Assembly (NCBI RefSeq): GCF_002261185.1
Contig: NZ_NEVQ01000021.1
Span: 172,888 to 236,887 of the forward strand
Direction: 5' to 3'
Source of the DNA: Bordetella genomosp. 4
Lineage (GTDB): Bacteria; Pseudomonadota; Gammaproteobacteria; Burkholderiales; Burkholderiaceae_B
Length of the DNA: 64,000 nucleotides
The notes below the pieces were generated by a model. The model was given only the letters and a program-made list of their open reading frames with translations. It was not told where the DNA came from and did no database searches. A program made the translations under genes and the position numbers. Shown here piece after piece: positions 53,562 to 63,889 of this stretch (the first letter of the stretch is position 1; each line of letters starts with the position of its first letter).

Positions 53562-55544
53562 TCAACGCGGCGCAACGGTGGCCAGCAGGTCTGCTTCTAA
53601 GGGCAGCGGTTCTCCGCATAGCGCACTGGCGATCAGGTCCCCGCTCAATGCCGACCAACTGAGACCCCGCGACGCATAACCCGCCGCTATCCACACCCCA
53701 GGCGCATGCGACAACGGACCAATCGCCGGCAAGCGCCCGGGCAATACGGCCCGCCACCCCGCCCATCCCGGCAGTTCGCCAGGCGTCAACGACGCCCAGG
53801 CCGACGGCAGGCCTCCCAAGAGTCCCGCTACCTTGTCCAGGTTGGTTTGCTGGCCTGCTGTGCTGATGTCCGAGGTCAGGGCGCCATGCTCATAGGTACT
53901 GCCCGCCACGCACTGTCCCTGTATTGCAGGCAGGAGATACCCCTCACCGCCGACGATACAGCGCGGGCCGGCAGCTCCCGCGCAAGTCCCGCCCGTCTGG
54001 CTCCCCTCAGAGGCAGGTAACAAACTGACTTGCCCAGCCAGCCGATGCATTTGCCCCAACCTCGGCAATGGGTCCAGTAATCCGCTCTCTCGCAGCAATG
54101 CCTGCGCCCCAAACGCATTGGCCAGCACGACGGTCGCAGCCTGAGCCAGCACTTGGCCATCGGCAGCTCGAACCTGCCAACCTGAGCCGACACGCTGCAA
54201 CGCGAATGCACATCCCGACACACACCGCACACCAGTCGTATGCAACAAGGCGGGGATCAATGCCGCAGGCCGCACCAATAACCCATCTGCGAGAAACATG
54301 CCCCCTCTCGCAACCGACATGCCAGCCAGCGCCGACGCCTCATCACGATCGACGGCGCGCACCCAATCGGCGGGAAACTGCAGTTGCCGCAACGTGTCGT
54401 CCAATGCCGCGGCTCGGCCTGCATCGCGCTCGAGCTGCACCGTGCCGCAGCGCAGCGGGACAGCGTCCGGCGCCAGCCCGGCCCAGCGGGCTTGGGCTCT
54501 GAAACTACCCGCTCGGGACAGCCGCGCGCGGGCATTATCATCACGGGCAATGACTGGCGTCAGGGCCGCCGCGACGTGGCCGGCATGCGCCATGTCGTCC
54601 GCCGAATTCGCGGGATCAATCACCACCACCGACCGGCCGCGTAGCGCCAATGCCTGTGCGATGCCGGCTCCTGCCAGACCTGCGCCGATAATGACGATCT
54701 CGTCCGTACCGAGACCGTCTGCGTCACGTGCCAGGGACCACGCCTGATCTAATGCAGCGATCTTGTCGCCGAACGGCGCGGCGCCTTTCGCGTGCCCCGG
54801 TTGCTCCGTTGGCGCGGACGGCTGCGTTTGCGCCACCCGCACGCCCACTGTCATGTGCAATTTACCCGCATATCCTGGCTGCTTGCGGACCTCGAACCCC
54901 GCGTCGCTCAAGGCCCGACGCACCGCGCCCGCGCTGGCCCAGGTGGCCAGTGTGGCATCAGGCGCAGCCAGGCACGCCAAATCGTGCATCAATGCGGGTT
55001 GCCATAAATCGGGATTGCGCTTTGGCGCAAAGCCGTCCAAGAAATACGCATCGACGCGGGCACGTAATTGCGGCACGACGGTCTCCGCGCGGCCAAAAGC
55101 CAATGTCAGGGTGACGGCTCCCCGTTCGAACTCCAGGCGATGCAGCCCCGGCAGACAGGCCGGCCATTGGGCCACCAGTTGAGCAGCCAATGCACGCACC
55201 GGTTCGGGCGCCAACCGCCGCAACACCTGGGCCAGCGTATCGCGCGCAAACGGATGCGCTTCGACCGAAAGCATATGCAGCCGCGCACAGCGAGCAGGAT
55301 CTTTGCGCCATGCGTCCCACAACGCCAGAAAATTCAATCCTAGTCCAAAACCCGTTTCGCACACGGTAAACGTGCGTCGCCCGCGCCACCGCTCAGGCAA
55401 ACCGTTGCCTCGCAAAAATACATACTCTGCTTGTCCAAGCGCACCTGCGGTCGAATGATAAACATCGCCATACGAGGTATTGCGAAAATGGCCATCGGCA
55501 TCGAAACCGACATCAGGAGCAGTCAGCGGAACGTAAGAAGACAT
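53562..55544 (-). CDS. mnmC: Bifunctional tRNA-modifying enzyme MnmC
   Basis: A 660-residue fusion finishing the mnm5s2U modification at tRNA position 34. The N-terminal SAM methyltransferase includes [21 protein letters not shown] near residue 60 and [15 protein letters not shown] near 165. The C-terminal FAD oxidoreductase has [20 protein letters not shown] near 285 and [19 protein letters not shown] near the end. The domain order and length match E. coli MnmC. tRNA-Lys(TTT), encoded 5 kb away, is one of its substrates. Confidence 0.93.
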   Translation of the reverse strand: MSSYVPLTAPDVGFDADGHFRNTSYGDVYHSTAGALGQAEYVFLRGNGLPERWRGRRTFTVCETGFGLGLNFLALWDAWRKDPARCARLHMLSVEAHPFARDTLAQVLRRLAPEPVRALAAQLVAQWPACLPGLHRLEFERGAVTLTLAFGRAETVVPQLRARVDAYFLDGFAPKRNPDLWQPALMHDLACLAAPDATLATWASAGAVRRALSDAGFEVRKQPGYAGKLHMTVGVRVAQTQPSAPTEQPGHAKGAAPFGDKIAALDQAWSLARDADGLGTDEIVIIGAGLAGAGIAQALALRGRSVVVIDPANSADDMAHAGHVAAALTPVIARDDNARARLSRAGSFRAQARWAGLAPDAVPLRCGTVQLERDAGRAAALDDTLRQLQFPADWVRAVDRDEASALAGMSVARGGMFLADGLLVRPAALIPALLHTTGVRCVSGCAFALQRVGSGWQVRAADGQVLAQAATVVLANAFGAQALLRESGLLDPLPRLGQMHRLAGQVSLLPASEGSQTGGTCAGAAGPRCIVGGEGYLLPAIQGQCVAGSTYEHGALTSDISTAGQQTNLDKVAGLLGGLPSAWASLTPGELPGWAGWRAVLPGRLPAIGPLSHAPGVWIAAGYASRGLSWSALSGDLIASALCGEPLPLEADLLATVAPR

Positions 55545-55757
55545 AAATAGGGAGACACAACCACCAGGCGCGCAACGCGGCCATTTTGCGGGAAATTACG
55601 AGATTTTCACGATACGGCTCCACGCGGTCCATCACGGCGTTGCGATCTACAGCATACCTAAGACGACAAGCATATGACGTTGGGTGAAAGCCACGTATAA
55701 CAGACTGATTCTGACAGAAGTGGCGAGCGTGCAGCCTCGAGGGCTTACACTGGACTC

Positions 55758-56633
55758 ATGCTGAAGACCGGACGTACTACGATGCCTTCACCCTCTGCGC
55801 TGGATCTGTGCGCTGCGATTGATGCTGCCGCATCGGCAGCACATTCAGGCGCGGCGATCCTGCAATCCTATGCTCATCATCGCAGCGACCTTGTGATTGA
55901 CCATAAAGCCCGCAACGACTTGGTGTCCCAAGCCGATCGCGAGGCCGAGGCTGCGATCATCGAGGTGCTTCGTTCGCGCACCCCGGATTTCGGCATTGTG
56001 GCCGAAGAAACAGGCGGCACCCCTGAAGGTCCGGCCACCTGGTACATCGACCCGCTGGATGGCACCACCAATTTTCTGCACGGCATCCCTCACTATGCCG
56101 TATCGATTGCGCTCGTTGCCCATGCGGGCGCACGAGTGCCGGGCCCCGATCCACTACAAGAAGACACGCCGGTCATTGGTGTCGTGTACGACCCTTGCCG
56201 CGAGGAGCTATTCACCGCTGTGCACGGCATTGGAGCATGGCTCAATGGTCGACGCGTTAATTGCTCGCGCACAAAATCGCTCGCTGACGCCGTTCTCGCG
56301 ACGGGGTTCCCGTTTCGTGATTTCTCGTTCGCAGATCAATACATGCCCATGTTGAAAGAGGCGATCTGCATCACGCGCGGCGTGCGGCGCATGGGAGCGG
56401 CAGCGCTGGACCTCGCATGGACGGCATGCGGACGCTACGACGGCTATTGGGAAATGGGCCTGGCTCCGTGGGATGTTGCAGCAGGCACTCTGCTCGTGCG
56501 CGAGGCAGGTGGGGTCTGCCACGACATGCATCAACATGACCCCTGGCCCATCGGCGGACGCGTGGTGGCCGGCAACCCCGACATTGTCGAGGCCCTGCAC
56601 GGCATGATCGCCCCACACCTGCGCAAAGAATGA
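55758..56633 (+). CDS. suhB: Inositol monophosphatase family protein (SuhB-like)
   Basis: A 291-residue Mg-dependent phosphatase. Metal-site motifs are DLVSQADREAEAAI, AEETGG, WYIDPLDGTTNFLHGIPHYAVS and the C-terminal ALDLAWTACGRYDGYWEMGLAPWDVAAG. E. coli SuhB hydrolyses inositol monophosphate and also joins rRNA transcription complexes. An ATG 8 codons in (55782) is an equally good start. It converges with the acyl-CoA ligase gene, with only 5 bases between stops. Confidence 0.9.
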   Translation: MLKTGRTTMPSPSALDLCAAIDAAASAAHSGAAILQSYAHHRSDLVIDHKARNDLVSQADREAEAAIIEVLRSRTPDFGIVAEETGGTPEGPATWYIDPLDGTTNFLHGIPHYAVSIALVAHAGARVPGPDPLQEDTPVIGVVYDPCREELFTAVHGIGAWLNGRRVNCSRTKSLADAVLATGFPFRDFSFADQYMPMLKEAICITRGVRRMGAAALDLAWTACGRYDGYWEMGLAPWDVAAGTLLVREAGGVCHDMHQHDPWPIGGRVVAGNPDIVEALHGMIAPHLRKE

Positions 56634-56638
56634 GCCAA

Positions 56639-58306
56639 CTAGTCCGGCCGTAATTCGCGCCGCAGGATCTTGCCCACATTGCTCTTGGGCAATTCGGCGC
56701 GAAACTCTACGCTGTGGGGGCGTTTATAGCCGGTGAGCTTGTCTTTGCACCATTCGATCAGTTGCGCTTCGGTCAGGGACTCGTCTTTCTTTACGACAAA
56801 GGCTTTCACGGCCTCGCCAGAGCGTTCATCGGGCACGCCCACGACCGCGCATTCCAGGACGCCCGGATGCGATGCGATGACGGCCTCGACCTCGTTCGGA
56901 TAGACCTTGAAACCGGATACGGCAATCATGTCTTTCTTGCGATCGACGATACGGGTATAGCCCTGCTCGTCCATGATGCCGATATCGCCCGTGCGAAAGA
57001 AGCCATCTGCTGTCATGCACAGGCGCGTTTCATCGGGCTTTTTCCAATATCCCAACATGACTTGCGGGCCGCGTATGCACACCTCGCCGCGCTCGCCCAG
57101 CGGCACCGTATTGCCCTCGTCATCCAGAATCGCGACATCGGTCGATGGCAGAGGCAAACCGATCGAACCGGAATACGCCGTCGTGTCAGTAGGATTGACG
57201 GTAGCTACGGGCGAGGTTTCCGACAACCCGTAGCCCTCTACCAAAGGATGTCCCGTGATCTGCAACCATCGCTCAGCCACATGGCGCTGCACCGCCATTC
57301 CACCACCGAGTGTCAATCGCAATCCGGAAAAATCCAGCTTGGCAAAATCGGGATTGTTCGCCAAGGCATTGAACAAGGTATTCACGCCGGGGAAAATATT
57401 GACGCCTGTCTTGCGCCACGCATCGATCAAGGCGGGTTGATCGCGCGGATTGATGATCAGCACATTACGCATCCCCGCATAGATTCCAAACAAGCCGCAC
57501 ACCGTCATGGCAAACACGTGATACAGCGGCAGGGCGCTGATGATGGTGAGTTGCTCCTCGTCCAGATCTTTCAGCGCGGGTCGGGCCACGGCCTCGAGCT
57601 GCAGCACGTTGGCGATCAAATTGCCATGCGACAACATGGCCCCCTTGGGCACGCCTGTAGTGCCGCCCGTGTACTGCAAAACCGCGACGTCATCATGCCC
57701 CAATGGCGGGGGTGTGAACGTGGCCGAGGCGCCCTGCGACAACACGCGCGACAAGTGATGGGCTCCCTCAATCTGCCAATCGGGAATCATGCGTTTGAAG
57801 TAGCGAGCCACGAAGTTCACGACGGGCGCTTTCAAACCACCAAGCAGGTCGCCCGGCCCCGTCACCACCACATGCCGCAGCGCACCACGATCGCCGACTG
57901 CCTGCAGGGTATGCGCAAAATTTTCCAGAATGACGATGACCTCGGCGCCGCTGTCGAGCAATTGCCGCTGCAATTCGTCCGCCTTGTAAAGCGGATTGAC
58001 GTTGACCACCACCAGGCCCGCACGCAATGTACCCAACAGGCAAACCAGATACGCCGGCACGTTAGGCATCATCAATGCCACGCGCGCGCCCTTTTGCAGT
58101 CCCTGGCTCTGTAACCACGCTGCAAACGCACCCGCCTGGCGATCCAGTTCCGCGTACTTGATATCCGCCCCCATAGCCGTGCATGCCACGCGCGCGGCAT
58201 GCTTGCGGCATGCCCGATCCAGCAAGTCGGGCAATGACGCATAGGGCTCGATAGATATTTCCGCAGGAACACCAGCGGGATAATGAGCAAGCCAAGGACG
58301 CGACAT
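56639..58306 (-). CDS. fadD: Long-chain fatty-acid-CoA ligase (AMP-binding)
   Basis: About 555 residues from the ATG at 58306, which follows a GGAGAC ribosome site. The 53 extra residues of the longest frame are unrelated. ANL-family motifs: A3 VLQYTGGTTGVPKGAMLSH, A5 GYGLSETSPV, A7 GWEKKPDE-like GYWKKPDETRL, FRTGDIGIMDEQGYTRIVDR and the C-terminal Lys in LPKSNVGKILRREL. It activates fatty acids to acyl-CoA via the adenylate. Divergent from the M20 hydrolase gene. Confidence 0.9.
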   Translation of the reverse strand: MSRPWLAHYPAGVPAEISIEPYASLPDLLDRACRKHAARVACTAMGADIKYAELDRQAGAFAAWLQSQGLQKGARVALMMPNVPAYLVCLLGTLRAGLVVVNVNPLYKADELQRQLLDSGAEVIVILENFAHTLQAVGDRGALRHVVVTGPGDLLGGLKAPVVNFVARYFKRMIPDWQIEGAHHLSRVLSQGASATFTPPPLGHDDVAVLQYTGGTTGVPKGAMLSHGNLIANVLQLEAVARPALKDLDEEQLTIISALPLYHVFAMTVCGLFGIYAGMRNVLIINPRDQPALIDAWRKTGVNIFPGVNTLFNALANNPDFAKLDFSGLRLTLGGGMAVQRHVAERWLQITGHPLVEGYGLSETSPVATVNPTDTTAYSGSIGLPLPSTDVAILDDEGNTVPLGERGEVCIRGPQVMLGYWKKPDETRLCMTADGFFRTGDIGIMDEQGYTRIVDRKKDMIAVSGFKVYPNEVEAVIASHPGVLECAVVGVPDERSGEAVKAFVVKKDESLTEAQLIEWCKDKLTGYKRPHSVEFRAELPKSNVGKILRRELRPD

Positions 58307-58395
58307 AGTGAGGTCTCCACGTGTGATACATGTTCTAAGGATTTTTGCTTGATAATACCCTTGTTGCCCTTGGCTTAACTCCAATCGAGACTCCG

Positions 58396-59595
58396 ATGAA
58401 TCTGTTAGAACCCATCGTCGCCTGGCACCAAGACATCGCCCGCATCCGGCGCGACATCCACGCACATCCAGAATTGTCTTTCGAGGAATTCCGCACGTCC
58501 GACGTCGTGGCCAATCAGCTCCTGGAATGGGGCATCGAGGTCAATCGCGGACTGGGCGGCACCGGCGTTGTTGGCATCATTCGCGGCAACATCGATAGTC
58601 CTCGCACCGTGGGACTGCGCGCCGATATGGACGCGCTGCCGATGCAAGAGGCGAATACCTTTGAACACGCCAGCCAGAACGCGGGCAAAATGCACGCCTG
58701 CGGTCACGACGGCCATACTGCCATGTTGCTGGCCGCGGCCCGCTATCTGGCACAGCACCGCGATTTCCCCGGCACGGTCTATGTGATTTTCCAACCCGCC
58801 GAAGAAGGCGGCGGCGGCGCGAAACGCATGATCGACGATGGCTTGTTTCGCCGATTCCCGATGGATGCCGTCTTCGGCATGCACAACTGGCCGGGCCTCA
58901 AAGTCGGCCAGTTTGGCGTGACCGCCGGCCCCATCATGGCCTCCAGCAACGAGTTCGTCATCACGATTCAGGGCAAAGGCACGCACGCAGGCATGCCCCA
59001 TCTGGGGATAGATCCCGTCATGACCGCGGTGCAGTTGGCGCAATCGCTACAGACCATCATTACCCGCAATCGCAATCCCCTCGATGCAGCAGTGCTCAGC
59101 ATCACGCAGATCCATACTGGCAGCGCGGACAACGTGGTGCCGAATGTCGCAATCATGCGAGGCACGGTACGGACGTTCACCCACGAAACGCTGGACCTGA
59201 TCGAGCGCCGCATGCATGACATCGCCCGGCATACCTGCGAGGCCCTGGACTGCACCGTGGAATTCGAATTCCACCGCAACTACCCTCCGACGATCAACCA
59301 TGCCAACGAAACGGCATTCTGTGTCGAGGTCATGCGCAGCATCGTCGGCGAGGAAAACGTCCACGACCGCGTCCAACCGACCATGGGCGCCGAGGATTTC
59401 GCGTTCATGCTCCAAGAGTTGCCCGGCTGCTATGTGTGGATAGGCAATGGCGACGGCACGCACCGTGACGTGGGGCATGGCGCGGGCCCCTGCATGCTGC
59501 ATAACGGCAGCTATGACTTCAATGACGATCTGCTGCCGCTGGGCGGGACGTATTGGGTGGAGTTGGCACGGAGATGGTTGGCCCGACCGGATTGA
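58396..59595 (+). CDS. M20-family amidohydrolase (hippurate/N-acyl-amino-acid hydrolase)
   Basis: About 399 residues from the ATG at 58396. Metal and catalytic motifs of the aminoacylase-1/IAA-hydrolase group: RDIHAHPELSFEE, MHACGHDGHTAMLLAAARYL, QPAEEGGGGAKRMIDDGLF, GKGTHAGMPHLGIDPV and PTMGAEDFAFMLQELPG. It splits an N-acyl amino acid or aromatic amide. A frame beginning 17 codons earlier would lie in the ligase promoter region. The neighbouring LysR gene converges, with 11 bases between stops. Confidence 0.9.
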   Translation: MNLLEPIVAWHQDIARIRRDIHAHPELSFEEFRTSDVVANQLLEWGIEVNRGLGGTGVVGIIRGNIDSPRTVGLRADMDALPMQEANTFEHASQNAGKMHACGHDGHTAMLLAAARYLAQHRDFPGTVYVIFQPAEEGGGGAKRMIDDGLFRRFPMDAVFGMHNWPGLKVGQFGVTAGPIMASSNEFVITIQGKGTHAGMPHLGIDPVMTAVQLAQSLQTIITRNRNPLDAAVLSITQIHTGSADNVVPNVAIMRGTVRTFTHETLDLIERRMHDIARHTCEALDCTVEFEFHRNYPPTINHANETAFCVEVMRSIVGEENVHDRVQPTMGAEDFAFMLQELPGCYVWIGNGDGTHRDVGHGAGPCMLHNGSYDFNDDLLPLGGTYWVELARRWLARPD

Positions 59596-59606
59596 CGCGC
59601 CGCTGA

Positions 59607-60494
59607 TCACACCTCGGGTCGCAGTGTCAGGCAAGACTCCAGAAAACGCTCGGCCGCGCGAGCCGAGGTCTGCGAGTGTGGAACCAGGATACTGAGCGTG
59701 CGCGTCAAGGGCTGCGGCAGGAGCCGGATCACCGCCAAGGTACCGTCCTCGTGCCGCATCGACAGCAGCGACACAAATCCAATCCCCAGGCCGGCGCGCA
59801 CGGCCTGTTTCACGCCCTCGACGCCGGCCAGTTCCAAGCCCACCGCGGGCGCCAAACCCTCGTCGGCAAAGGCCCGTTCGACCAATTGCCGCACGCCCGA
59901 ACCCGGTTCTCTCATGACCAGGGCGAAATGAACCAGCTCCTGCAAGTGCGCGACGCCATGCCGTGCCAGGGGATGGTCCGCGCGCGCAATCGCTACGACC
60001 TCATCCTCTCGCCATTGGTGGACCATCGTATCCACGGGCAGGCCCGCCGGCACTTCGCCCTCGATAAAGGCCAGGTCCAAGGTGGGCAAACGCTCCACGA
60101 TTTGACTGGTATTGCCGTCGGACAGGTGCAGACTGACCGCAGGGAACCGCTGATGGAACTCGGCAACGAGCGCAGGCAGCAGATAGCTCGCCGGCGTCGT
60201 GCTCGCCCCCAGGCGCAACCGGCCCGTTTCCAGCCCTTGCCAGGCCTCACGCAGGGTTTGCGCCTGCTGATAGACCTGGCGTAACTGGCGCGCTTGCTCG
60301 GCCAGGCGCTCACCCGCAGGAGTCAAGACCACGCCATGCCCCTTTCGGCGATACAGCGGCTCGCCGAACCATTCTTGCAGCAAACGCAACTGCCCCGACA
60401 CGGCTGGCTGGGATAAATGCAGCAATTCCGCTGCGCGGCTGATATTGCCCACGTCTGCGACGTACGTAAAGGTCAACAGTTGATCCGGGGTCAT
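59607..60494 (-). CDS. LysR-family regulator adjacent to yeiH
   Basis: A 295-residue LysR regulator with helix-turn-helix LLTFTYVADVGNISRAAELLHLSQPAVSGQLR in two parts and CysB-type substrate-binding domain. It is divergent from the yeiH-like exporter gene, the same arrangement as yeiE-yeiH in enterics, so it most likely controls that gene. The inducer is unknown; sulfite or a related sulfur anion is a guess based on family context. Confidence 0.87.
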   Translation of the reverse strand: MTPDQLLTFTYVADVGNISRAAELLHLSQPAVSGQLRLLQEWFGEPLYRRKGHGVVLTPAGERLAEQARQLRQVYQQAQTLREAWQGLETGRLRLGASTTPASYLLPALVAEFHQRFPAVSLHLSDGNTSQIVERLPTLDLAFIEGEVPAGLPVDTMVHQWREDEVVAIARADHPLARHGVAHLQELVHFALVMREPGSGVRQLVERAFADEGLAPAVGLELAGVEGVKQAVRAGLGIGFVSLLSMRHEDGTLAVIRLLPQPLTRTLSILVPHSQTSARAAERFLESCLTLRPEV

Positions 60495-60516
60495 AAGGCA
60501 AGGCCTACCACTGATT

Positions 60517-60526
60517 ACGATATCGT
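60517..60526. promoter_or_regulatory. Palindrome in the lysR-yeiH divergent region
   Basis: ACGATATCGT is a perfect 10-base palindrome 22 bases upstream of the LysR start, in a 126-base AT-rich divergent region. Its position fits the autoregulatory site expected for LysR proteins. Confidence 0.3.
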
Positions 60527-60620
60527 CATTTCAAATATTTAATATCCAAATTAAAAATTTCTCAAATAACGTGGGCAGATTTAATATTCCTGGAAGTTAT
60601 TAAGTTATGCAGCAACCCCC

Positions 60621-61664
60621 ATGTCGACTTCTACCACCCTTCCCCTGGCCACTCCATGGCGCGACAAGCTCAATGGCGTTTTCTTTGTCGCGCTGATGAC
60701 GGTGGCGGTGATGCAGTTGAGCGATCTGCCGGCGATTCGGCAGTTGGGTTTTTCGCCGCTGATCATCGGCATTGTGTGCGGCATGCTGTATGGCAATTTC
60801 CTGCGTGGCACCATGCCGGCAGATTGGGCGGTGGGGGTCAATTTCACCGCCCGCCGCCTGTTGCGTATCGCAGTCGCGTTTTACGGGCTGAACATCAGCA
60901 TCCAGCAGATCGCTGCCGTCGGGCTGCCGGGCTTGGCCGTGTCGGTAATCATTGTGGTGGGAACGCTGCTGATAGGCACCACCGTTGGCCAGCGATTGCT
61001 GGGCCTGGATCGCGATACCGCCATGCTGACGGCAGCAGGCAGCGCCATCTGTGGCGCCGCGGCGGTGCTGGCTTTTGAGCCTACGTTGCGTGCCGCCCCT
61101 CACAAAAGCGCCGTGGCGGTGGCGACGGTAGTGCTGTTTGGCACCCTCTCCATGTTCCTGTACCCGGTAGCCTATCAGGCAGGCTGGCTCGCACTGACGC
61201 CCCAGGAACTGGGCCTCTACATTGGCGGCACCGTGCACGAAGTCGCACAAGTCGTCGGCGCCGCCAGCAATATCGATCCCGCGACGACCGACGTGGCCAC
61301 GATCGTCAAAATGACCAGGGTGGCGTTGCTGGTGCCGGTGTTGCTGGTCTTGGGTTTGTGGCTGCGCAGCGCGGCCTCGGCCAACGGATCAGGGCAGGCT
61401 AAGGCACGTTTGCCCATTCCCTGGTTTGCCGTGGGTTTTCTGGTCCTGGCTATCATCAATTCCCTGAACGTCCTGCCGGCAGACGTTGTCACCGCCATCC
61501 GCCGCCTGGACGTCTTTGCTTTGACAATGGCGATGACCGCCCTGGGTATCGAAACGCGATTCGGCCAGATCCGCCAGGCAGGTCCGAAGGTCATGCTGCT
61601 GGGACTGATTTTGTATGTCTGGCTGGTGCTGGGTGGCTATGGGGTAGTGAAGTTGGTGATGTAG
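60621..61664 (+). CDS. yeiH: YeiH/UPF0324 family membrane protein, putative sulfate/sulfite exporter
   Basis: A 347-residue polytopic protein with about ten hydrophobic segments. Family marks: LGFSPLIIGIVCGMLYGN, NFTARRLLRIAVAFYGLNIS, AGSAICGAAAVLAFEP, YIGGTVHEVAQVVGAASNI and MTALGIETRFGQIRQAGPKVM. Members near sulfonate-degradation genes are thought to release sulfite or sulfate. Here there are no such genes nearby. Divergent LysR gene upstream. Confidence 0.88.
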   Translation: MSTSTTLPLATPWRDKLNGVFFVALMTVAVMQLSDLPAIRQLGFSPLIIGIVCGMLYGNFLRGTMPADWAVGVNFTARRLLRIAVAFYGLNISIQQIAAVGLPGLAVSVIIVVGTLLIGTTVGQRLLGLDRDTAMLTAAGSAICGAAAVLAFEPTLRAAPHKSAVAVATVVLFGTLSMFLYPVAYQAGWLALTPQELGLYIGGTVHEVAQVVGAASNIDPATTDVATIVKMTRVALLVPVLLVLGLWLRSAASANGSGQAKARLPIPWFAVGFLVLAIINSLNVLPADVVTAIRRLDVFALTMAMTALGIETRFGQIRQAGPKVMLLGLILYVWLVLGGYGVVKLVM

Positions 61665-61765
61665 GGGCGTTTTCGCCTTGCGGTGAAAAATCCCCGTCAA
61701 TCAACCGCAGAGGCGTGCGTTTTGCTGCATAATCGGCCGGTTTTCATCAGGACTGGAGCCGGCCC

Positions 61766-62173
61766 ATGTCTAGCGTCAAAGATTTCACGACTACCCTGCC
61801 CGCCGGTCGGGATCCGGTGTTGCGCGTCATGCCCATGCCCTCGGATGCCAATATCCATGGCGATGTGTTTGGCGGATGGATCATGTCGCAGGTCGATATC
61901 GCGGGCTCGATTCCTGCGGCTCGCCGTGCTGCGGGACGTGTCGCGACCGTTGCTGTCAACGCGTTTCAATTCAAGCAGCCGGTATTCGTGGGCGATCTGC
62001 TCAGTTTCTACACGACCATCGTCAAGACAGGCAAAACTTCGGTTACCGTATCGGTCGAAGTCTATGCCGAGCGTAATCGCATGGACGCCGAGGTGGTCAA
62101 GGTCACCGAAGCCGTCCTGACCTACGTCGCCACTGACGAAGCCCGGCGCAGCCGCCCCCTGCCTATTCTGTAA
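61766..62173 (+). CDS. Acyl-CoA thioesterase, YciA type
   Basis: A 135-residue single hotdog-fold enzyme hydrolysing short to medium acyl-CoA. It shows PSDANIHGDVFGGWIMSQVD with the catalytic Asn/Asp region, VNAFQFKQPVFVGDLLSFY and KTSVTVSVEVYAER. Its length fits YciA. It lies 12 bases before mgtE, possibly co-transcribed. Confidence 0.88.
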   Translation: MSSVKDFTTTLPAGRDPVLRVMPMPSDANIHGDVFGGWIMSQVDIAGSIPAARRAAGRVATVAVNAFQFKQPVFVGDLLSFYTTIVKTGKTSVTVSVEVYAERNRMDAEVVKVTEAVLTYVATDEARRSRPLPIL

Positions 62174-62184
62174 GTTTGTAGCCT

Positions 62185-63648
62185 ATGACGCAGCCCGCCG
62201 CCGCGCCCGTGACGCCCCGCCGCCTGGACCCCGAAGACGCACAGCACGCCTTGGCTGAGGTCCAGGAACGCCTGCGCCGCCAACAGCTCGTCGAGGATCT
62301 CGTTCATCGCCAGGAACAAGGCGACGACAAAGCCTCGCTGGTAGAGGATCTGGTCCATCGCCAGCACGAGGCCGAGCTCAAGGCCCTGGTCGACGCCCTG
62401 CATCCGGCCGATATCGCGTTCATTCTCGAATCCCTGCCCAAGGACGAACGACAGACCGTCTGGAAACTCGTCAGCCCCGAGCACGATGCCGACGTGCTGC
62501 TCGAGGTCGAGGACTGGGTGCGGGAATCGCTCATCGAGGCCATGGATCGCCAAGATCTGGTGGCCGCGACGGGCAACATGGATGCAGACGAGCTGGCCGA
62601 CCTGGCCCCCGATCTGCCTCCCGATGTGGTGGCCGAGGTCCAGAAAGGCCTGACCGAAGAAGAGCGTGCACAACTGCTCGAAGCCATGGGCTACCCCGAG
62701 GACAGCGTGGGCGCCATCATGGATTTTGAAATGGTGCGCGTGCGCGAGGATGTCACCCTCGAGGTCGTGCTGCGCTACCTGCGTCGCCTGCACGAACTGC
62801 CGGATCATACCGACCAGGTGTTCGTCGTTGACCGGCAGGACAAATTGCAAGGCGTCCTGCCTTTGTCCCGCCTGTTGGTCAGCGAGCCCGAAACTGAAGT
62901 CCATGCGGTCATGAGTACGGATTTCCTCACGCTGAATCCCCTGGACTCCGATGCGGACGCAGCCGGTGCTTTCGAACGTTATGACCTCGTTTCGGCGCCC
63001 GTCATGGATGACCAGGGCCGGTTGATCGGCCGAGTCACCATCGCCGACGTGGTCGACGTGATGCGTGAAGACTCGCAAGAGCAAGCCTTGTCGCGCGCCG
63101 GTCTGCAAGAAGAAGACATCTTCGCCCCCGTAGCCATGGCCTTGCGCAACCGCGCCCCCTGGCTGCTCTTCAATCTGTGTACGGCCGCGACGGCCTCGTT
63201 CGTCGCCTCGCGATTCGAAGACACGGTGAGCCATATTGTGATCCTGGCGTTTCTGATGTCCATTGTGGCCGGTATTGGCGGCAATTCGGGCAACCAGACG
63301 ATGACCATGATCATTCGCGCCCTGGCCGTAGGCCGTATAACTGGCCGCAACCTGTGGCAATTGGTCAAACGCGAGATGATGGTCACATTCATGGTCGGCC
63401 TCTGTGGCAGCGTGGTGGCGGCGCTATTCGCGTGGGCTATCTCCGATTCGATTGCCATTGCCGTTGTGATGATGGCCTCCATGATCTGCAACATGCTGGT
63501 CGGTGCGTCAGTCGGCGTGCTGGTCCCCATGGTGCGCGCGCGCTTTGGCAAAGACCCGGCGATTGGATCTTCGGTCTTGCTGACCTTTGCGACGGACTCG
63601 CTGGGTTTCTTTATCTTTCTGGGCCTGGCAACGGTTTTCCTGCTGTAG
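62185..63648 (+). CDS. mgtE: Magnesium transporter MgtE
   Basis: A 487-residue Mg2+ channel. The N-terminal superhelical domain (ALHPADIAFILESLPKDER) is followed by two CBS domains (VGAIMDFEMVRVREDVTLEV, HAVMSTDFLTLNPLDS) and five membrane helices beginning NRAPWLLFNLCTAATASFVASRF, with GIGGNSGNQTMTMIIRALAVG and the pore-lining VMMASMICNMLVG. The cytosolic domains close the pore at high Mg. Starts 12 bases after the thioesterase gene. Confidence 0.95.
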   Translation: MTQPAAAPVTPRRLDPEDAQHALAEVQERLRRQQLVEDLVHRQEQGDDKASLVEDLVHRQHEAELKALVDALHPADIAFILESLPKDERQTVWKLVSPEHDADVLLEVEDWVRESLIEAMDRQDLVAATGNMDADELADLAPDLPPDVVAEVQKGLTEEERAQLLEAMGYPEDSVGAIMDFEMVRVREDVTLEVVLRYLRRLHELPDHTDQVFVVDRQDKLQGVLPLSRLLVSEPETEVHAVMSTDFLTLNPLDSDADAAGAFERYDLVSAPVMDDQGRLIGRVTIADVVDVMREDSQEQALSRAGLQEEDIFAPVAMALRNRAPWLLFNLCTAATASFVASRFEDTVSHIVILAFLMSIVAGIGGNSGNQTMTMIIRALAVGRITGRNLWQLVKREMMVTFMVGLCGSVVAALFAWAISDSIAIAVVMMASMICNMLVGASVGVLVPMVRARFGKDPAIGSSVLLTFATDSLGFFIFLGLATVFLL

Positions 63649-63889
63649 GCCGCCTGCGCGCAATTCAGCCTGAAAGTGCGAAACTGGGCCATCACGCTGG
63701 CGTCTACGTCTGCCCCTTTTAGTATGTTCCGCGAATAATAAGAAGCATTATGTTTCACTCAAGTAGATCAGAGACCCGCATTATCTGTCTGACTTAAATC
63801 GGAAATATTCAATACCCGAGGCTCGGCCTCTATATTGCCGCTTGAGGGTCAGACGTGCGGTATGCAGTTCGACCTGCCGCCTCGCCTAG
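63649..63889. other. Intergenic region between mgtE and the tnpB fragment
   Basis: A 241-base stretch without a recognisable gene. It should contain the right end of the IS200/IS605-type element. A small imperfect palindrome around CCGAGGCTCGG near 63820 could be an end hairpin, but the exact boundary cannot be fixed without a related copy. Confidence 0.4.

Noticed and set aside
56714..58114. Plus-strand frame of 466 codons
   Set aside because: Antisense to the acyl-CoA ligase gene, which carries all AMP-binding motifs.
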